Assembly: GCA_001799845.1 (NCBI GenBank)
Contig: MGUG01000020.1
Span: forward strand, 62,001 to 126,000
Direction: 5' to 3'
Source of the DNA: Elusimicrobia bacterium GWC2_64_44
Lineage (GTDB): Bacteria; Elusimicrobiota; Elusimicrobia; Elusimicrobiales; UBA9959
Length of the DNA: 64,000 nt
A model generated the notes under the pieces. That model did not search any database. It was given only the letters and a program-made list of their open reading frames with translations, and was not told the DNA's origin. Below, one piece after another: positions 22,401-30,517 of this stretch. Each line of letters begins with the position of its first letter. Position 1 is the first letter of the stretch. Made by a program: the position numbers and the translations under genes.

Positions 22401-24275
22401 TCAGCGCACGGTCACGCTCTTGGCCAGGTTGCGCGGCTTGTCTATGTCGCATTTCTTGGCCAGCGCCACGTAATAAGCGAAGAGCTGCAGCGGCAGCACC
22501 GTCAGCATGGGCGTGAAAAGTTCCGGGGCCTCGGGCAGCACTATGTAGCGGGAAGCCTTCACGGTCTTGCGCGAGGCGGCGTCCACTATGGCCACCACTT
22601 CGGCGCCGCGCGCCTTGGCCTCTTCCACGTTGCCGGCCATCAGGTCGAGCGTGCGGCCCGTAGTGGCCACCGCCAGCAGCGGCATGCCCTTGTAGATGAT
22701 GGCGATGGGCCCGTGCTTCATTTCGCCGGCGGGATAGCCCTCGGCGTGCACGTAGGAAATTTCCTTTATCTTCAGCGCGCCTTCGAGCGCTATCGGATAG
22801 TTGAGGTGCCGCGAGATGAACAGAAAATGCTCGCTCGCGGCGAACGCCTCGGCGATCTTGGCGATCTCGGTTTCCTTCTCCAGCGTCTCCTCTATCAGGC
22901 GCGGGATCTTCAGCAGGTCCTCGGCGTAGCGGCGGGCCTCTGCGCCCGACAGGCGGCCGCGCGCGGCTGCGAAATGCCCCGCCAGCAAATAGATGGCCGC
23001 GAGCTGGCCCAGGAAAGCCTTGGTCGAAGCCACGCCTATCTCCGGGCCGCAATGGGTGTAGAGCACGTAGTCGGATTCGCGCGTCAGCGTGGAGCCCACC
23101 GTGTTGGTGACGCACAGCACCTTGGCGCCGCCGGCCTTGGCCTCGCGCACGGCGAACAGCGTGTCGGCGGTCTCGCCGGACTGCGAGATGGCCACCACCA
23201 GCGTGCCCTTGGCCATCAGCTTGGCGCGGTCGGTGAATTCGCTCGCCACGTCGGCCGAGGCGACCAGGCCGAAATTCTCGAACAGCCCGCGCCCTATCAG
23301 GCAGGCGTGGTAGGCGGTGCCGCAGGCGATGAACTGCAGCGAGGTGAAGCCCTTCATGGCCTCGGAGGACAGCCCCATCTCGGCCTTCAGGATCTCGCCG
23401 CCCAGCGGCAGCAGCCGGCCGCGCAGCGTGTTCTCCACGGCCTCGGCCTGCTCGTGGATCTCCTTGAGCATGAAATGCTTGTAGCCGCCCTTCTCGGCCA
23501 TGGTGGAGTCCCACTGTATGGTGACCGAGTCCTTGGCGGTCTTCTTGCCCGCGAAAGTGTAGTAATCCACGCCGTCTTTGCGCACGGCGGCCAGCTCGCC
23601 GTCGTTCAAGAACACCACCTTCTTGGTGTGCTTGAGGAAGGCGGACACGTCGGAAGCTATGAAGTTCTCCCCCTTGCCGAGCCCTATCACGAGAGGGCTG
23701 TGCATGCGGGCCGCGAGCAGCAGGCCGGGGCAGCGCGCCCAGACCATGGAGATGGCGAAAGAGCCCTTCAGGTCCGCGAGGGTGCGGCGGAAGGACTCGA
23801 AGAAGACGGGCTCGAGCATGTCGGCGCGGGCGGCCGAGGCCTGCACGTGGAGGGCCTTCAACTTCTCCTCCATGATGTGGGCTATGACCTCGGTGTCGGT
23901 CTCGGACTTGAACTTGTGGCCGCGGGCCTGCAGTCCCTCTTTCAGGTCGAGGTAGTTCTCGATGATGCCGTTATGCACCACCACCACCTCGCCGGCGCAG
24001 TCGGTGTGCGGGTGGGCGTTGTCCTCGGACGGGGCGCCGTGCGTGGCCCAGCGGGTGTGGCCAACGCCGGAATGCGCGCCCTTCACCGGGTCTTCTGCCA
24101 CCAGCTTGTCCAGCGCGTCCACGCGGCCGCTGACGCGCCGCAGGTACAACTTGTTCTTGCCGTCCACGGCCGCTATGCCGCAGGAGTCGTAGCCGCGGTA
24201 TTCCAGGCGCTTAAGCCCGTCGATAAGGATGTCCGTGGTCTTGTTGTCGCCGATGTAGCCGGTTATTCCGCACAT
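22401..24275 (-). CDS. glmS: glutamine-fructose-6-phosphate aminotransferase
   Basis: 624 residues. Catalytic Cys2 in MCGITGYIGD, HTRWATHGAPSEDNAHPHTD, then two SIS domains (FIACGTAYHACLIG, VAISQSGETADTLFAVREAK) and the C-terminal LAKSVTV. It makes glucosamine 6-phosphate, the entry to UDP-GlcNAc. AGGTG precedes the start. No leader ribozyme is visible in the 66 bases between it and pdxJ. Confidence 0.97.
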   Translation of the reverse strand: MCGITGYIGDNKTTDILIDGLKRLEYRGYDSCGIAAVDGKNKLYLRRVSGRVDALDKLVAEDPVKGAHSGVGHTRWATHGAPSEDNAHPHTDCAGEVVVVHNGIIENYLDLKEGLQARGHKFKSETDTEVIAHIMEEKLKALHVQASAARADMLEPVFFESFRRTLADLKGSFAISMVWARCPGLLLAARMHSPLVIGLGKGENFIASDVSAFLKHTKKVVFLNDGELAAVRKDGVDYYTFAGKKTAKDSVTIQWDSTMAEKGGYKHFMLKEIHEQAEAVENTLRGRLLPLGGEILKAEMGLSSEAMKGFTSLQFIACGTAYHACLIGRGLFENFGLVASADVASEFTDRAKLMAKGTLVVAISQSGETADTLFAVREAKAGGAKVLCVTNTVGSTLTRESDYVLYTHCGPEIGVASTKAFLGQLAAIYLLAGHFAAARGRLSGAEARRYAEDLLKIPRLIEETLEKETEIAKIAEAFAASEHFLFISRHLNYPIALEGALKIKEISYVHAEGYPAGEMKHGPIAIIYKGMPLLAVATTGRTLDLMAGNVEEAKARGAEVVAIVDAASRKTVKASRYIVLPEAPELFTPMLTVLPLQLFAYYVALAKKCDIDKPRNLAKSVTVR

Positions 24276-24341
24276 AGTTTCACCTGTATATGAAGCGCCG
24301 GAGCGGGCGCGTGGCCCGGCTCCGGCGTTCTGCAGCGTTGC

Positions 24342-25061
24342 TTACTGTATCAGCCGCTTCATCTCCGAGACGGCGGTCTTGAGGCCCACGAACATGGCCC
24401 GGGAGATGATGGAGTAGCCGATGTTGAGGCAGTCCATCCCCTCGATGCGGGCCACGGGGCCGACATTGTAGTAGTCCAGGCCGTGCCCGGCGTGCAGCTC
24501 CATCTCGAGCTCTTTGACCAGGTGGCCGGCCACCGCCAGCTGCTCAAGCTCTTCGGCCTGCAGCTTCTTGCCCCAGGACTGGGAATACTTGGTGGTGCAC
24601 AGCTCTATGGCGTCGGCGCCCAGGTTGCGGGCGGCGCGGATGGCCTTGGGCTCGGGGTCGGCGAACACGCTGACCTCTATGCCGGCCTTGGATAGGTTCT
24701 TGATGACGCGCGCGAGGTCGGTCTGCTTGCCGTCGAGCTTCATGCCGCCCTGCGTGGTGACTTCTTTGGAGCTCTCGGGCACCAGGCACACGGAATCGGG
24801 GCGCAGGCGCAGCGCGATCTTCTCCATCTCGGGCACGGCGGCCATCTCCAGGTGGATGAGGCCCTTCACCTCGTGGCGGACGCGCTCGATGTCGGAATCC
24901 TGGATGTGCCGGCGGTCCTGCCGCAGATGCATCACCACCAGGTCGCCGCCGGAGCTGTAAACCACGCGGGCCGCCTCGACGGTATCCGGGTTCTTCTCCT
25001 TGCGGGCCTCGCGCAGCGTGGCCACATGATCGATATTCACTCCGAGTTTAACGTGTCCCAT
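24342..25061 (-). CDS. pdxJ: pyridoxine 5'-phosphate synthase
   Basis: 239 residues from the ATG at 25061 (GGAG upstream). LGVNIDHVATLREARKEKNP, HLRQDRRHIQDSDIERV, LVPESSKEVTTQGG and HAGHGLDYYNVGP are the PdxJ active-site segments. It condenses aminoacetone phosphate with deoxyxylulose phosphate in DXP-dependent vitamin B6 synthesis. Confidence 0.96.
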   Translation of the reverse strand: MGHVKLGVNIDHVATLREARKEKNPDTVEAARVVYSSGGDLVVMHLRQDRRHIQDSDIERVRHEVKGLIHLEMAAVPEMEKIALRLRPDSVCLVPESSKEVTTQGGMKLDGKQTDLARVIKNLSKAGIEVSVFADPEPKAIRAARNLGADAIELCTTKYSQSWGKKLQAEELEQLAVAGHLVKELEMELHAGHGLDYYNVGPVARIEGMDCLNIGYSIISRAMFVGLKTAVSEMKRLIQ

Positions 25062-25077
25062 ATGTTCTCCTTTATCC

Positions 25078-25125
25078 GGGGACATAGCACGAATTTTTCC
25101 GAAGGAAAATTTGCGCTGTGCCCCC
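25078..25125. repeat. GGGGAC-ended hairpin between glmM and pdxJ
   Basis: Left arm GGGGACATAGCACGAATTTT(TCC) at 25078-25100 and right arm at 25104-25125 ending GCTGTGCCCC form a near-complete hairpin with a tiny loop. Most mismatches are transitions compatible with G-U pairs. It occupies most of the 72-base gap. Confidence 0.65.
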
Positions 25126-25133
25126 CCGCAAAA

Positions 25134-26504
25134 CTATTTCGCCGCGGCCACGGCCCCGGAATGCTTCCGGTAATGCTCCAGCAGCTCGTCGGCGATGGCC
25201 TTTATCTTCGCCTTGGACTCGCCTTCCACCAGCAGCCGCAGCAGCGGCTCGGTGCCGGAGTAGCGGATGAAGATGCGGCCGTTGCCCTTCAGGCCGCCTT
25301 CCAGCCTGGAAAGCTTCTCGCTGAAGCCGGGCACGGCCTTGAAGGCGGGCTTGCCGGTGACCTTCACCTTCTCCACCACCTGCGGGTAGCGGCTCCAGTG
25401 GCCGCGGAACCAGCTGAAAGGCTTGCCCATGTCCAGCACGGCGGCGAGCGTCTGCAGCGCGGTCAGCACGCCGTCGCCCGTGGGGGCGAACTCGCGGAAA
25501 ATGATGTGGCCGCTGGTCTCGCCGCCGATCTTAAGATCGCCTTTCTCCATGGCGTCGGTCACATTCTTGTCGCCGACTGGCACCTGCGCCACGCTGATGC
25601 CCTGGCCTTCCAGGTACTTGAGCAGGCCGTAATTGGACATGAAGGTGAGAGACACGCCGTTATTGGTCAGGCGGCCGCGGGACTTCAGGTAAGGGGCGGC
25701 CATCGCTATCACGTCGTCGCCGTCGAGCTGCGCGCCTTTTTCGTCGGCGAACATGCAGCGGTCGGCGTCTCCGTCGAAGCTGATGCCGCAGAAGGCGCCC
25801 CATTTAGCGGCAGCGGCGGCCATCTTCTCCGTATGCAGCGCTCCGCAGCCCATGTTGATATTCTTGCCGTTGGGCTTGTCGCCAATAACTTTTACTTTTG
25901 CGCCCAGGTCGCGGAAGATGCGCGGGGCGATCTTGTAGGCCGCGCCGTTGGCGCAGTCCAGCAGGATCTTGCGGCCCTTCAGCGTGAAGCCGGGCGGCAG
26001 GGTGGACTTCAGGAAGTCCTCGTAGTCGCGGGTAAAATCTTTCCTGTGCAGGCCGGGGTGCGTCGGGCGGAATTTGAGCGGCTCTTTGCCCAGCAGCAGC
26101 TTCTCTATCTTACCCTCTATCGCGTCGCTGAGCTTGAGCCCGTCGTTAGAGAAGAACTTGATGCCGTTGAATTCCGGCGGGTTGTGGCTGGCGGAGATGA
26201 CTATGCCGAAGTCGGCGTTCTCGCGCTTTACCAGGTAGGACACGGCCGGAGTGGGGATGATGCCGAGGTCCACTACCTTGAACCGGCTCGCGCCCAGGCC
26301 CTCTACCAGGTATTTCTTGATAAGCCTGCCGGAGGCGCGGGAATCCATGCCTATGAGCACCACGGGCTTGCCGGTATGGCCCTTCTTCTTATACTTAGGC
26401 AGCACCAGCGAGGCCGCGTAGCCTATCTTGCGTATGAAATCGGGGGTAAAAGGATAGTCCCACGTGATGCCGCGTATGCCGTCGGTTCCGAAAAGTTTGC
26501 CCAT
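25134..26504 (-). CDS. glmM: phosphoglucosamine mutase
   Basis: 456 residues. GKLFGTDGIRGITWDYPFTP at the N-terminus, catalytic serine loop IVISASHNPPEFNGIKFF, metal loop SFDGDADRCMFAD, sugar loop GGETSGHIIF and phosphate loop RYSGTEPLLRLLVEG are all intact. It converts GlcN-6-P to GlcN-1-P between GlmS and GlmU. No Shine-Dalgarno is obvious. Confidence 0.95.
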   Translation of the reverse strand: MGKLFGTDGIRGITWDYPFTPDFIRKIGYAASLVLPKYKKKGHTGKPVVLIGMDSRASGRLIKKYLVEGLGASRFKVVDLGIIPTPAVSYLVKRENADFGIVISASHNPPEFNGIKFFSNDGLKLSDAIEGKIEKLLLGKEPLKFRPTHPGLHRKDFTRDYEDFLKSTLPPGFTLKGRKILLDCANGAAYKIAPRIFRDLGAKVKVIGDKPNGKNINMGCGALHTEKMAAAAAKWGAFCGISFDGDADRCMFADEKGAQLDGDDVIAMAAPYLKSRGRLTNNGVSLTFMSNYGLLKYLEGQGISVAQVPVGDKNVTDAMEKGDLKIGGETSGHIIFREFAPTGDGVLTALQTLAAVLDMGKPFSWFRGHWSRYPQVVEKVKVTGKPAFKAVPGFSEKLSRLEGGLKGNGRIFIRYSGTEPLLRLLVEGESKAKIKAIADELLEHYRKHSGAVAAAK

Positions 26505-26582
26505 TTGTTTGAAAACCCCGCTTTATATCGCCTTATATAATTTTATATTATATCATTCTAGCAGGGCGCTGTAAGGCCAGAG
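26505..26582. promoter_or_regulatory. AT-rich divergent promoter region for glmM and tRNA-Ser
   Basis: A strongly AT-rich island with TATAAT on the plus strand at 26536-26541 (towards tRNA-Ser) and TATAAT on the minus strand at 26552-26547 (towards glmM). TTGAAA at 26509-26514 is too far from the plus-strand TATAAT (21 bases) to be a clear -35. Confidence 0.5.
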
Positions 26583-26670
26583 GGAAGGATGGCCGAGTGG
26601 TTTAAGGCGCCGGTCTTGAAAACCGGTGTACGGTTAATCCGTACCGTGGGTTCGAATCCCACTCCTTCCG
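26583..26670 (+). tRNA. tRNA-Ser (UGA)
   Basis: 88 bases, class II with a long variable arm (GTACGGTTAATCCGTAC). Acceptor GGAAGGA/TCCTTCC, anticodon loop CTTGAAA, anticodon TGA, discriminator G, no encoded CCA. Confidence 0.96.
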
Positions 26671-26740
26671 TAGATCTCTTTTTGAATAAGGCAAATTTCA
26701 TCTTCGCCTCAGTTCGGTGTTCCTTCTAAGGGGGGTTCAG

Positions 26741-26854
26741 CGAGCGGGCCGACGAAGGCGGCAAAGCGAGCGACGATGAAACGGGGGGCTTAGCCCCCCT
26801 TGTATAGCGCCCGGCCGACGAAGGCCGGGGCGAAGCCCCCGAGCAGCAGCGAGG
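26741..26854. repeat. modular GC-rich spacer between the two tRNA-Ser genes
   Basis: Contains GGCCGACGAAGGC twice (26747-26759, 26813-26825), a strong hairpin GGGGGGC-TTA-GCCCCCC (26783-26799, followed by TTGTAT and possibly terminating the first tRNA) and a second hairpin GGGGC-GAA-GCCCC. No coding sequence is evident in 26671-26869. Confidence 0.55.
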
Positions 26855-26869
26855 GGCGCGGTATCAGAC

Positions 26870-26954
26870 GGAGAGGTGTGTGAGCGGTTGAAACAGCAGG
26901 TCTCGAAAACCTGTAAGGCGCAAGCCTTCGAGGGTTCGAATCCCTCCCTCTCCG
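26870..26954 (+). tRNA. tRNA-Ser (CGA)
   Basis: 85 bases, class II. Acceptor GGAGAGG/CCTCTCC, anticodon loop CTCGAAA, anticodon CGA, variable arm AAGGCGCAAGCCTT, T-arm GAGGG-TTCGAAT-CCCTC, discriminator G. Confidence 0.96.
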
Positions 26955-26964
26955 AACTTTTTAG

Positions 26965-26986
26965 AAAGCCCCGCGAGGGGCTTTTT
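26965..26986 (+). terminator. Rho-independent terminator after tRNA-Ser(CGA)
   Basis: AAAGCCCC-GCGA-GGGGCTTT followed by TT. Clear stem with GCGA tetraloop and T-run on the plus strand. Confidence 0.85.
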
Positions 26987-27032
26987 AAATTTAATGGGCG
27001 AAACCCCGTTTTTTTATACAATTCCTAAAGTC

Positions 27033-28583
27033 ATGAGCGCCAAAGCCAACATACTCATTGTGGACGACGAACCGCAGATAGCGGAGATGATCTCCGCCAC
27101 TCTGCTGCTGCACGGCTACGCCGTGACGGTGGCCTACGACGGGGCCCAGGGCGTGGAAAAAGTGAGCGCCGAAAAATTCGACCTGGCCGTCATGGACCTG
27201 CAGATGCCCGGCATGGACGGCTTTACCGCGCTGGGCGAGATGAAGAAGCTGGACCCCGAGATAGAGGTCATCATAGCCACCGGCCACGGCACCATGGGCA
27301 TAGCCATACAGAGCATGCGCAAGGGCGCCTTCGATTTCATCAGCAAGCCCTTCGACATCAAGGACCTGCTGAAGGCGGTGGAGCGGGCCCTCGAGAAGAA
27401 AAAATTCAACGACATCGGCCGCGCCATCTTCTCCACCATCCGCCCGGAGGAGCAGCTGCGCGTCATCATAGATTCGGTCACGCGCATCCTGAAGGCGCAG
27501 GAATCCCTCCTGGTTCTGCCCGACAAGGACGGCAAGCCGCGCATCGCCGTTTCCCAGGGCCTGGAAAACGAGGCCGCCCGCGCCTCCCGCCTGGAGTACT
27601 GCGCGCGCATGCTGGCGCAGTCCGACGGCAGCGGCAAGGCCATGCTGCCGGTGGACGCCCCGGGCGCGGACAAAAGATTTTCCGACATCGCCGGCCTTAG
27701 CGCCGTGAAATTCTCGCTGTTCCTGCCGCTGGTGGAGGACAACAAGCCAGCCGGGCTAATAGGCATCAACCGGCTGGAGGAGAACTCCCCCTTTAACGAG
27801 GACGACCTCCAGCGGGCGCGCATCTTCGGCTCCCTCGTCAACCTGGCGCTGCGCAACTCGAGCCTCTACCGCCAGCTGCAGGAGACGCAGGGCCAGCTGA
27901 TCCAGGCGGAAAAGATGTCGGCGCTGGGCCAGCTCGCGGGCGGCCTCGCGCACGAGATCAACAACCCGCTGTCCGGCATCCTGGGCCTGACGCAGCTGGT
28001 GCTGGAGAACCTGGACCCCGCCAGCCAGAACCACGCCGACCTGAAGGAGATAGAGAAGGCCGTCTTCCGCTGCAAGAAGATCATAGTCTCGCTGCTGTCC
28101 TTCTCGCGCCAGGAGAAGACGCGCGTGGAGCCGGTCAGCGTGAACGAGGTGATAGAGGAAACGCTGACGCTGTGCGCGCGCCAGCTGGAGCTGCAGCGCG
28201 TGAAGATCAACCGCCAGTTCTCTCCGGGCCTGCCGCTGGTCAACGCCGACTTCCAGCAGCTGATGCAGGTCTTCCTGAACCTTTTGACCAACGCGCGCGA
28301 CGCTATGCCCGACGGCGGCGAGCTGACCATAGCCACTAACCTCCTCAAGGACCCGGCCGGCCGCGAACTGCTGATCAGCTCCGTGTCCGACACCGGCGCG
28401 GGCATAGAGCCCGAGATCCTGGGCCGCATCTTCGACCCGTTCTTCACCACCAAGCCCGTCGGCAAGGGCACCGGGCTCGGCCTGTCCGTCTGCCTGGGCA
28501 TCATCAGCCGGCACAACGGCTACATCAAGGCGCACAGTATGCCCGGCGCGGGCGCCACCTTTACCGTTACGATCCCCGTCTGA
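27033..28583 (+). CDS. REC-GAF-histidine kinase
   Basis: 516 residues from the ATG at 27033 (MSAKANILIVDDEPQIAEMI). Receiver domain about 5-120 with acceptor Asp55 (LAVMDLQMPG) and Lys105. GAF-like domain about 140-275. HisKA with phospho-acceptor His307 (AGGLAHEINNPLSG). HATPase about 400-516 (N-box NLLTNARDAMPDGG, SDTGAGI, TTKPVGKGTGLGL). No membrane segment, so it is cytoplasmic. The receiver precedes the kinase. Followed after one base by a lone REC gene and faced by a paralogue of the same architecture on the other strand. Confidence 0.92.
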   Translation: MSAKANILIVDDEPQIAEMISATLLLHGYAVTVAYDGAQGVEKVSAEKFDLAVMDLQMPGMDGFTALGEMKKLDPEIEVIIATGHGTMGIAIQSMRKGAFDFISKPFDIKDLLKAVERALEKKKFNDIGRAIFSTIRPEEQLRVIIDSVTRILKAQESLLVLPDKDGKPRIAVSQGLENEAARASRLEYCARMLAQSDGSGKAMLPVDAPGADKRFSDIAGLSAVKFSLFLPLVEDNKPAGLIGINRLEENSPFNEDDLQRARIFGSLVNLALRNSSLYRQLQETQGQLIQAEKMSALGQLAGGLAHEINNPLSGILGLTQLVLENLDPASQNHADLKEIEKAVFRCKKIIVSLLSFSRQEKTRVEPVSVNEVIEETLTLCARQLELQRVKINRQFSPGLPLVNADFQQLMQVFLNLLTNARDAMPDGGELTIATNLLKDPAGRELLISSVSDTGAGIEPEILGRIFDPFFTTKPVGKGTGLGLSVCLGIISRHNGYIKAHSMPGAGATFTVTIPV

Positions 28584-28584
28584 T

Positions 28585-28974
28585 ATGGCAAAAAAAGTCC
28601 TGATAGTCGACGACGAAGACCTGGTGCGCAACTACGTGCGGCGCGCGCTCGCGAGCCGCGGCTGGGAGATCACCGAGGCCAACAACGGCGCGGCCGCCCT
28701 GGCCCTGCTGGAGGGCCGGGAATTCGACGCCGTGGTCTGCGATCTGAAGATGCCCGACCTGCGTGGAGAGGAAGTGGTGCGGCAGATCCGCGAGCTGCGG
28801 CCCGCCATGAAAGTAGTGGTCATCACCGGCTCGGTCTCCAACATCACCACCCCGATAGTCCCCGGCGTGGAAGTGGACGGATTCCTGATAAAACCCTTCG
28901 GCATCGACGAGATCCGCGACCTGCTGGAAAAGCTCACGAACCCGGGCCCTACGCCGCGGGAAGAAAAACACTGA
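28585..28974 (+). CDS. single-domain response regulator
   Basis: 129 residues, CheY-like receiver only. VLIVDDEDLVRNYVRRAL, acceptor Asp53 (VVCDLKMPD), VVVITGSVS and the conserved Lys of IKPFG are present. No output domain. It follows the kinase gene at 27033 after one base and is probably its phosphotransfer partner; its last 26 bases overlap the end of the convergent kinase gene. Confidence 0.92.
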   Translation: MAKKVLIVDDEDLVRNYVRRALASRGWEITEANNGAAALALLEGREFDAVVCDLKMPDLRGEEVVRQIRELRPAMKVVVITGSVSNITTPIVPGVEVDGFLIKPFGIDEIRDLLEKLTNPGPTPREEKH

Positions 28975-30508
28975 ACACAGCGCCGCCCCCGGGGCGGTTG
29001 CCGGCCAGCACCCCCCCGCCGTACTCGCGGGCCACGCCCTGCACTATGTGCAGTCCCAGCCCCGTCCCTTTTCCGTCAGCCTTGGTGGTGAAGAAAGGCT
29101 CGAAGATCTTTTCCAGGTCGCCCTCGGGTATGCCGGGCCCCTCGTCGGAAACCTCCAGCACCGCGTAGCGCCCGGGCTTCAGGCCGGCGGGCAGCGGTTC
29201 GCCTTCACTGGCGGGCCTGGTGGCCACGGAAATCCGGCCACCGTCAGGCATAGCATCGCGGGCGTTCAGCGCCAGGTTGAGCGCCACCTGCTTGAGATGC
29301 TCCGGCCTGATGCGCACCTTGGGAAGGCCCGGCTCCAGCGCGTAAGCCACCCCTGTACTCTTCCCAGAAAGCTTAACGATTATCAGTTTTACGTCCTCCA
29401 GCGCGCCGTTGATGTCCGCGGGCGCAGCCGGCGCGTCGCCGCGCCGGGAGAACGACAGCAGCTGCTTTATCAGCGCCGAGGCCCCCTTGGCCATGTCCAG
29501 GATATTCTGGGAGATACGGGAACTGCTCTCGGGCGACTGCACCTCGCGCAGCAGCTGCACGGAGCCGATGATCACGGAGAGCAGGTTGTTGAAGTCGTGC
29601 GTGACCTGACCCACCAGCATGCCCAGGGCTTCCATTTTCTGCGATTTCAGGAGCTGGCCGCGGGCAGAGCGCAGGTCCCAGTTGAGTTCCGAATTCTTGA
29701 GCGCCAGCGCCACCAGCGGACCTATCACCCTGGCCCGGCGCAGGTCGTCCTCACCGAAGCCCGGCCGCCCCGCCTGCCGCGTAACGCAGAGCACGCCGGG
29801 GCCGGCCTCACCGCATGGCAAGGCTATGAACAGCGCGCTGCCCTGCTCCGCACCGCCCGGCAGGCCCTCCGCCCCCTCGCCGCCTACCGCCAGCAGCACC
29901 TCCGCCCCCGCTTCGGCCAGCAGCTCCAGACCCCTGCGGCACAGCTCCGGCGCCGCGTCCAGCGGCAGCACGGAGCCGGGGCCGTAGAACCCCGATACTT
30001 TAAGGCCGCGCCCCTGGCTGTGCCGCCCCAGCAGCGCCTCGTCGGCGCCGAAGAGCCTCGCGGCCGAGGCGGCCGCCACGTCCATCAGGCCCTCGGGGCT
30101 CTCTGCGGAAAAAGCCGCGGCGGCGATCTCCGCGAAACGCTTTTTCTCCACGGCGCGCCCGGCGGCCGCGGCCAGCGCCGTTATGCTGAAAGGTTTTTTG
30201 AGATAGTCAAAAGCGCCCAGGCGCATGCTCTCCACCGCGCTGTCCACCGACCCGTGCGCGGTGAGGATGATGACCTCCACTCGGGGCGCCACTTTTTTAA
30301 TTTCCCGCAGCGCGGCCAGCCCGCCCATGCCCGGCATCATCAGGTCCAGTATCACCAGGTCATAGCCGTTGGCCGTCACCTTGGCCAGACCCTCCTCGCC
30401 GCTGGCGGCGCAGGAAACGGCAAAACCCTCTCGTGAGAGGGCCTCCGTGATCAGGCTCAGCAGGTCGGGGTCGTCGTCTATTGCCAGTATCTCGCCGCGG
30501 CAGATCAT
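28949..30508 (-). CDS. REC-GAF-histidine kinase, paralogue on the opposite strand
   Basis: 519 residues. Receiver with Asp55 (LVILDLMMPG), divergent GAF-like region about 130-275, HisKA with His304 in VTHDFNNLLSVIIG, and HATPase (LNLALNARDAMPDGG, SDEGPGIPEGDLEKIF, TTKADGKGTGLGLHIV). The HDFNN H-box differs from the HEINNP of the plus-strand kinase, so the two are not a recent duplication. Its end overlaps the lone REC gene. Nine bases separate its start from the FlgO-like gene upstream. Confidence 0.92.
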   Translation of the reverse strand: MICRGEILAIDDDPDLLSLITEALSREGFAVSCAASGEEGLAKVTANGYDLVILDLMMPGMGGLAALREIKKVAPRVEVIILTAHGSVDSAVESMRLGAFDYLKKPFSITALAAAAGRAVEKKRFAEIAAAAFSAESPEGLMDVAAASAARLFGADEALLGRHSQGRGLKVSGFYGPGSVLPLDAAPELCRRGLELLAEAGAEVLLAVGGEGAEGLPGGAEQGSALFIALPCGEAGPGVLCVTRQAGRPGFGEDDLRRARVIGPLVALALKNSELNWDLRSARGQLLKSQKMEALGMLVGQVTHDFNNLLSVIIGSVQLLREVQSPESSSRISQNILDMAKGASALIKQLLSFSRRGDAPAAPADINGALEDVKLIIVKLSGKSTGVAYALEPGLPKVRIRPEHLKQVALNLALNARDAMPDGGRISVATRPASEGEPLPAGLKPGRYAVLEVSDEGPGIPEGDLEKIFEPFFTTKADGKGTGLGLHIVQGVAREYGGGVLAGNRPGGGAVFSVFLPAA

Positions 30509-30517
30509 AGTTCCCCC

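Noticed and set aside
22398-23514. Upstream in-frame extension of acpS across glmS (and likewise of queC across the ComB-like gene)
   Set aside because: The conserved domains start at the internal ATGs, which also show stop-start spacing with the previous gene; the extensions are Arg/Gly-rich shadows.
22401-24341. glmS ribozyme upstream of glmS
   Set aside because: The 66-base gap to pdxJ is too short for the ribozyme core and shows no matching structure.
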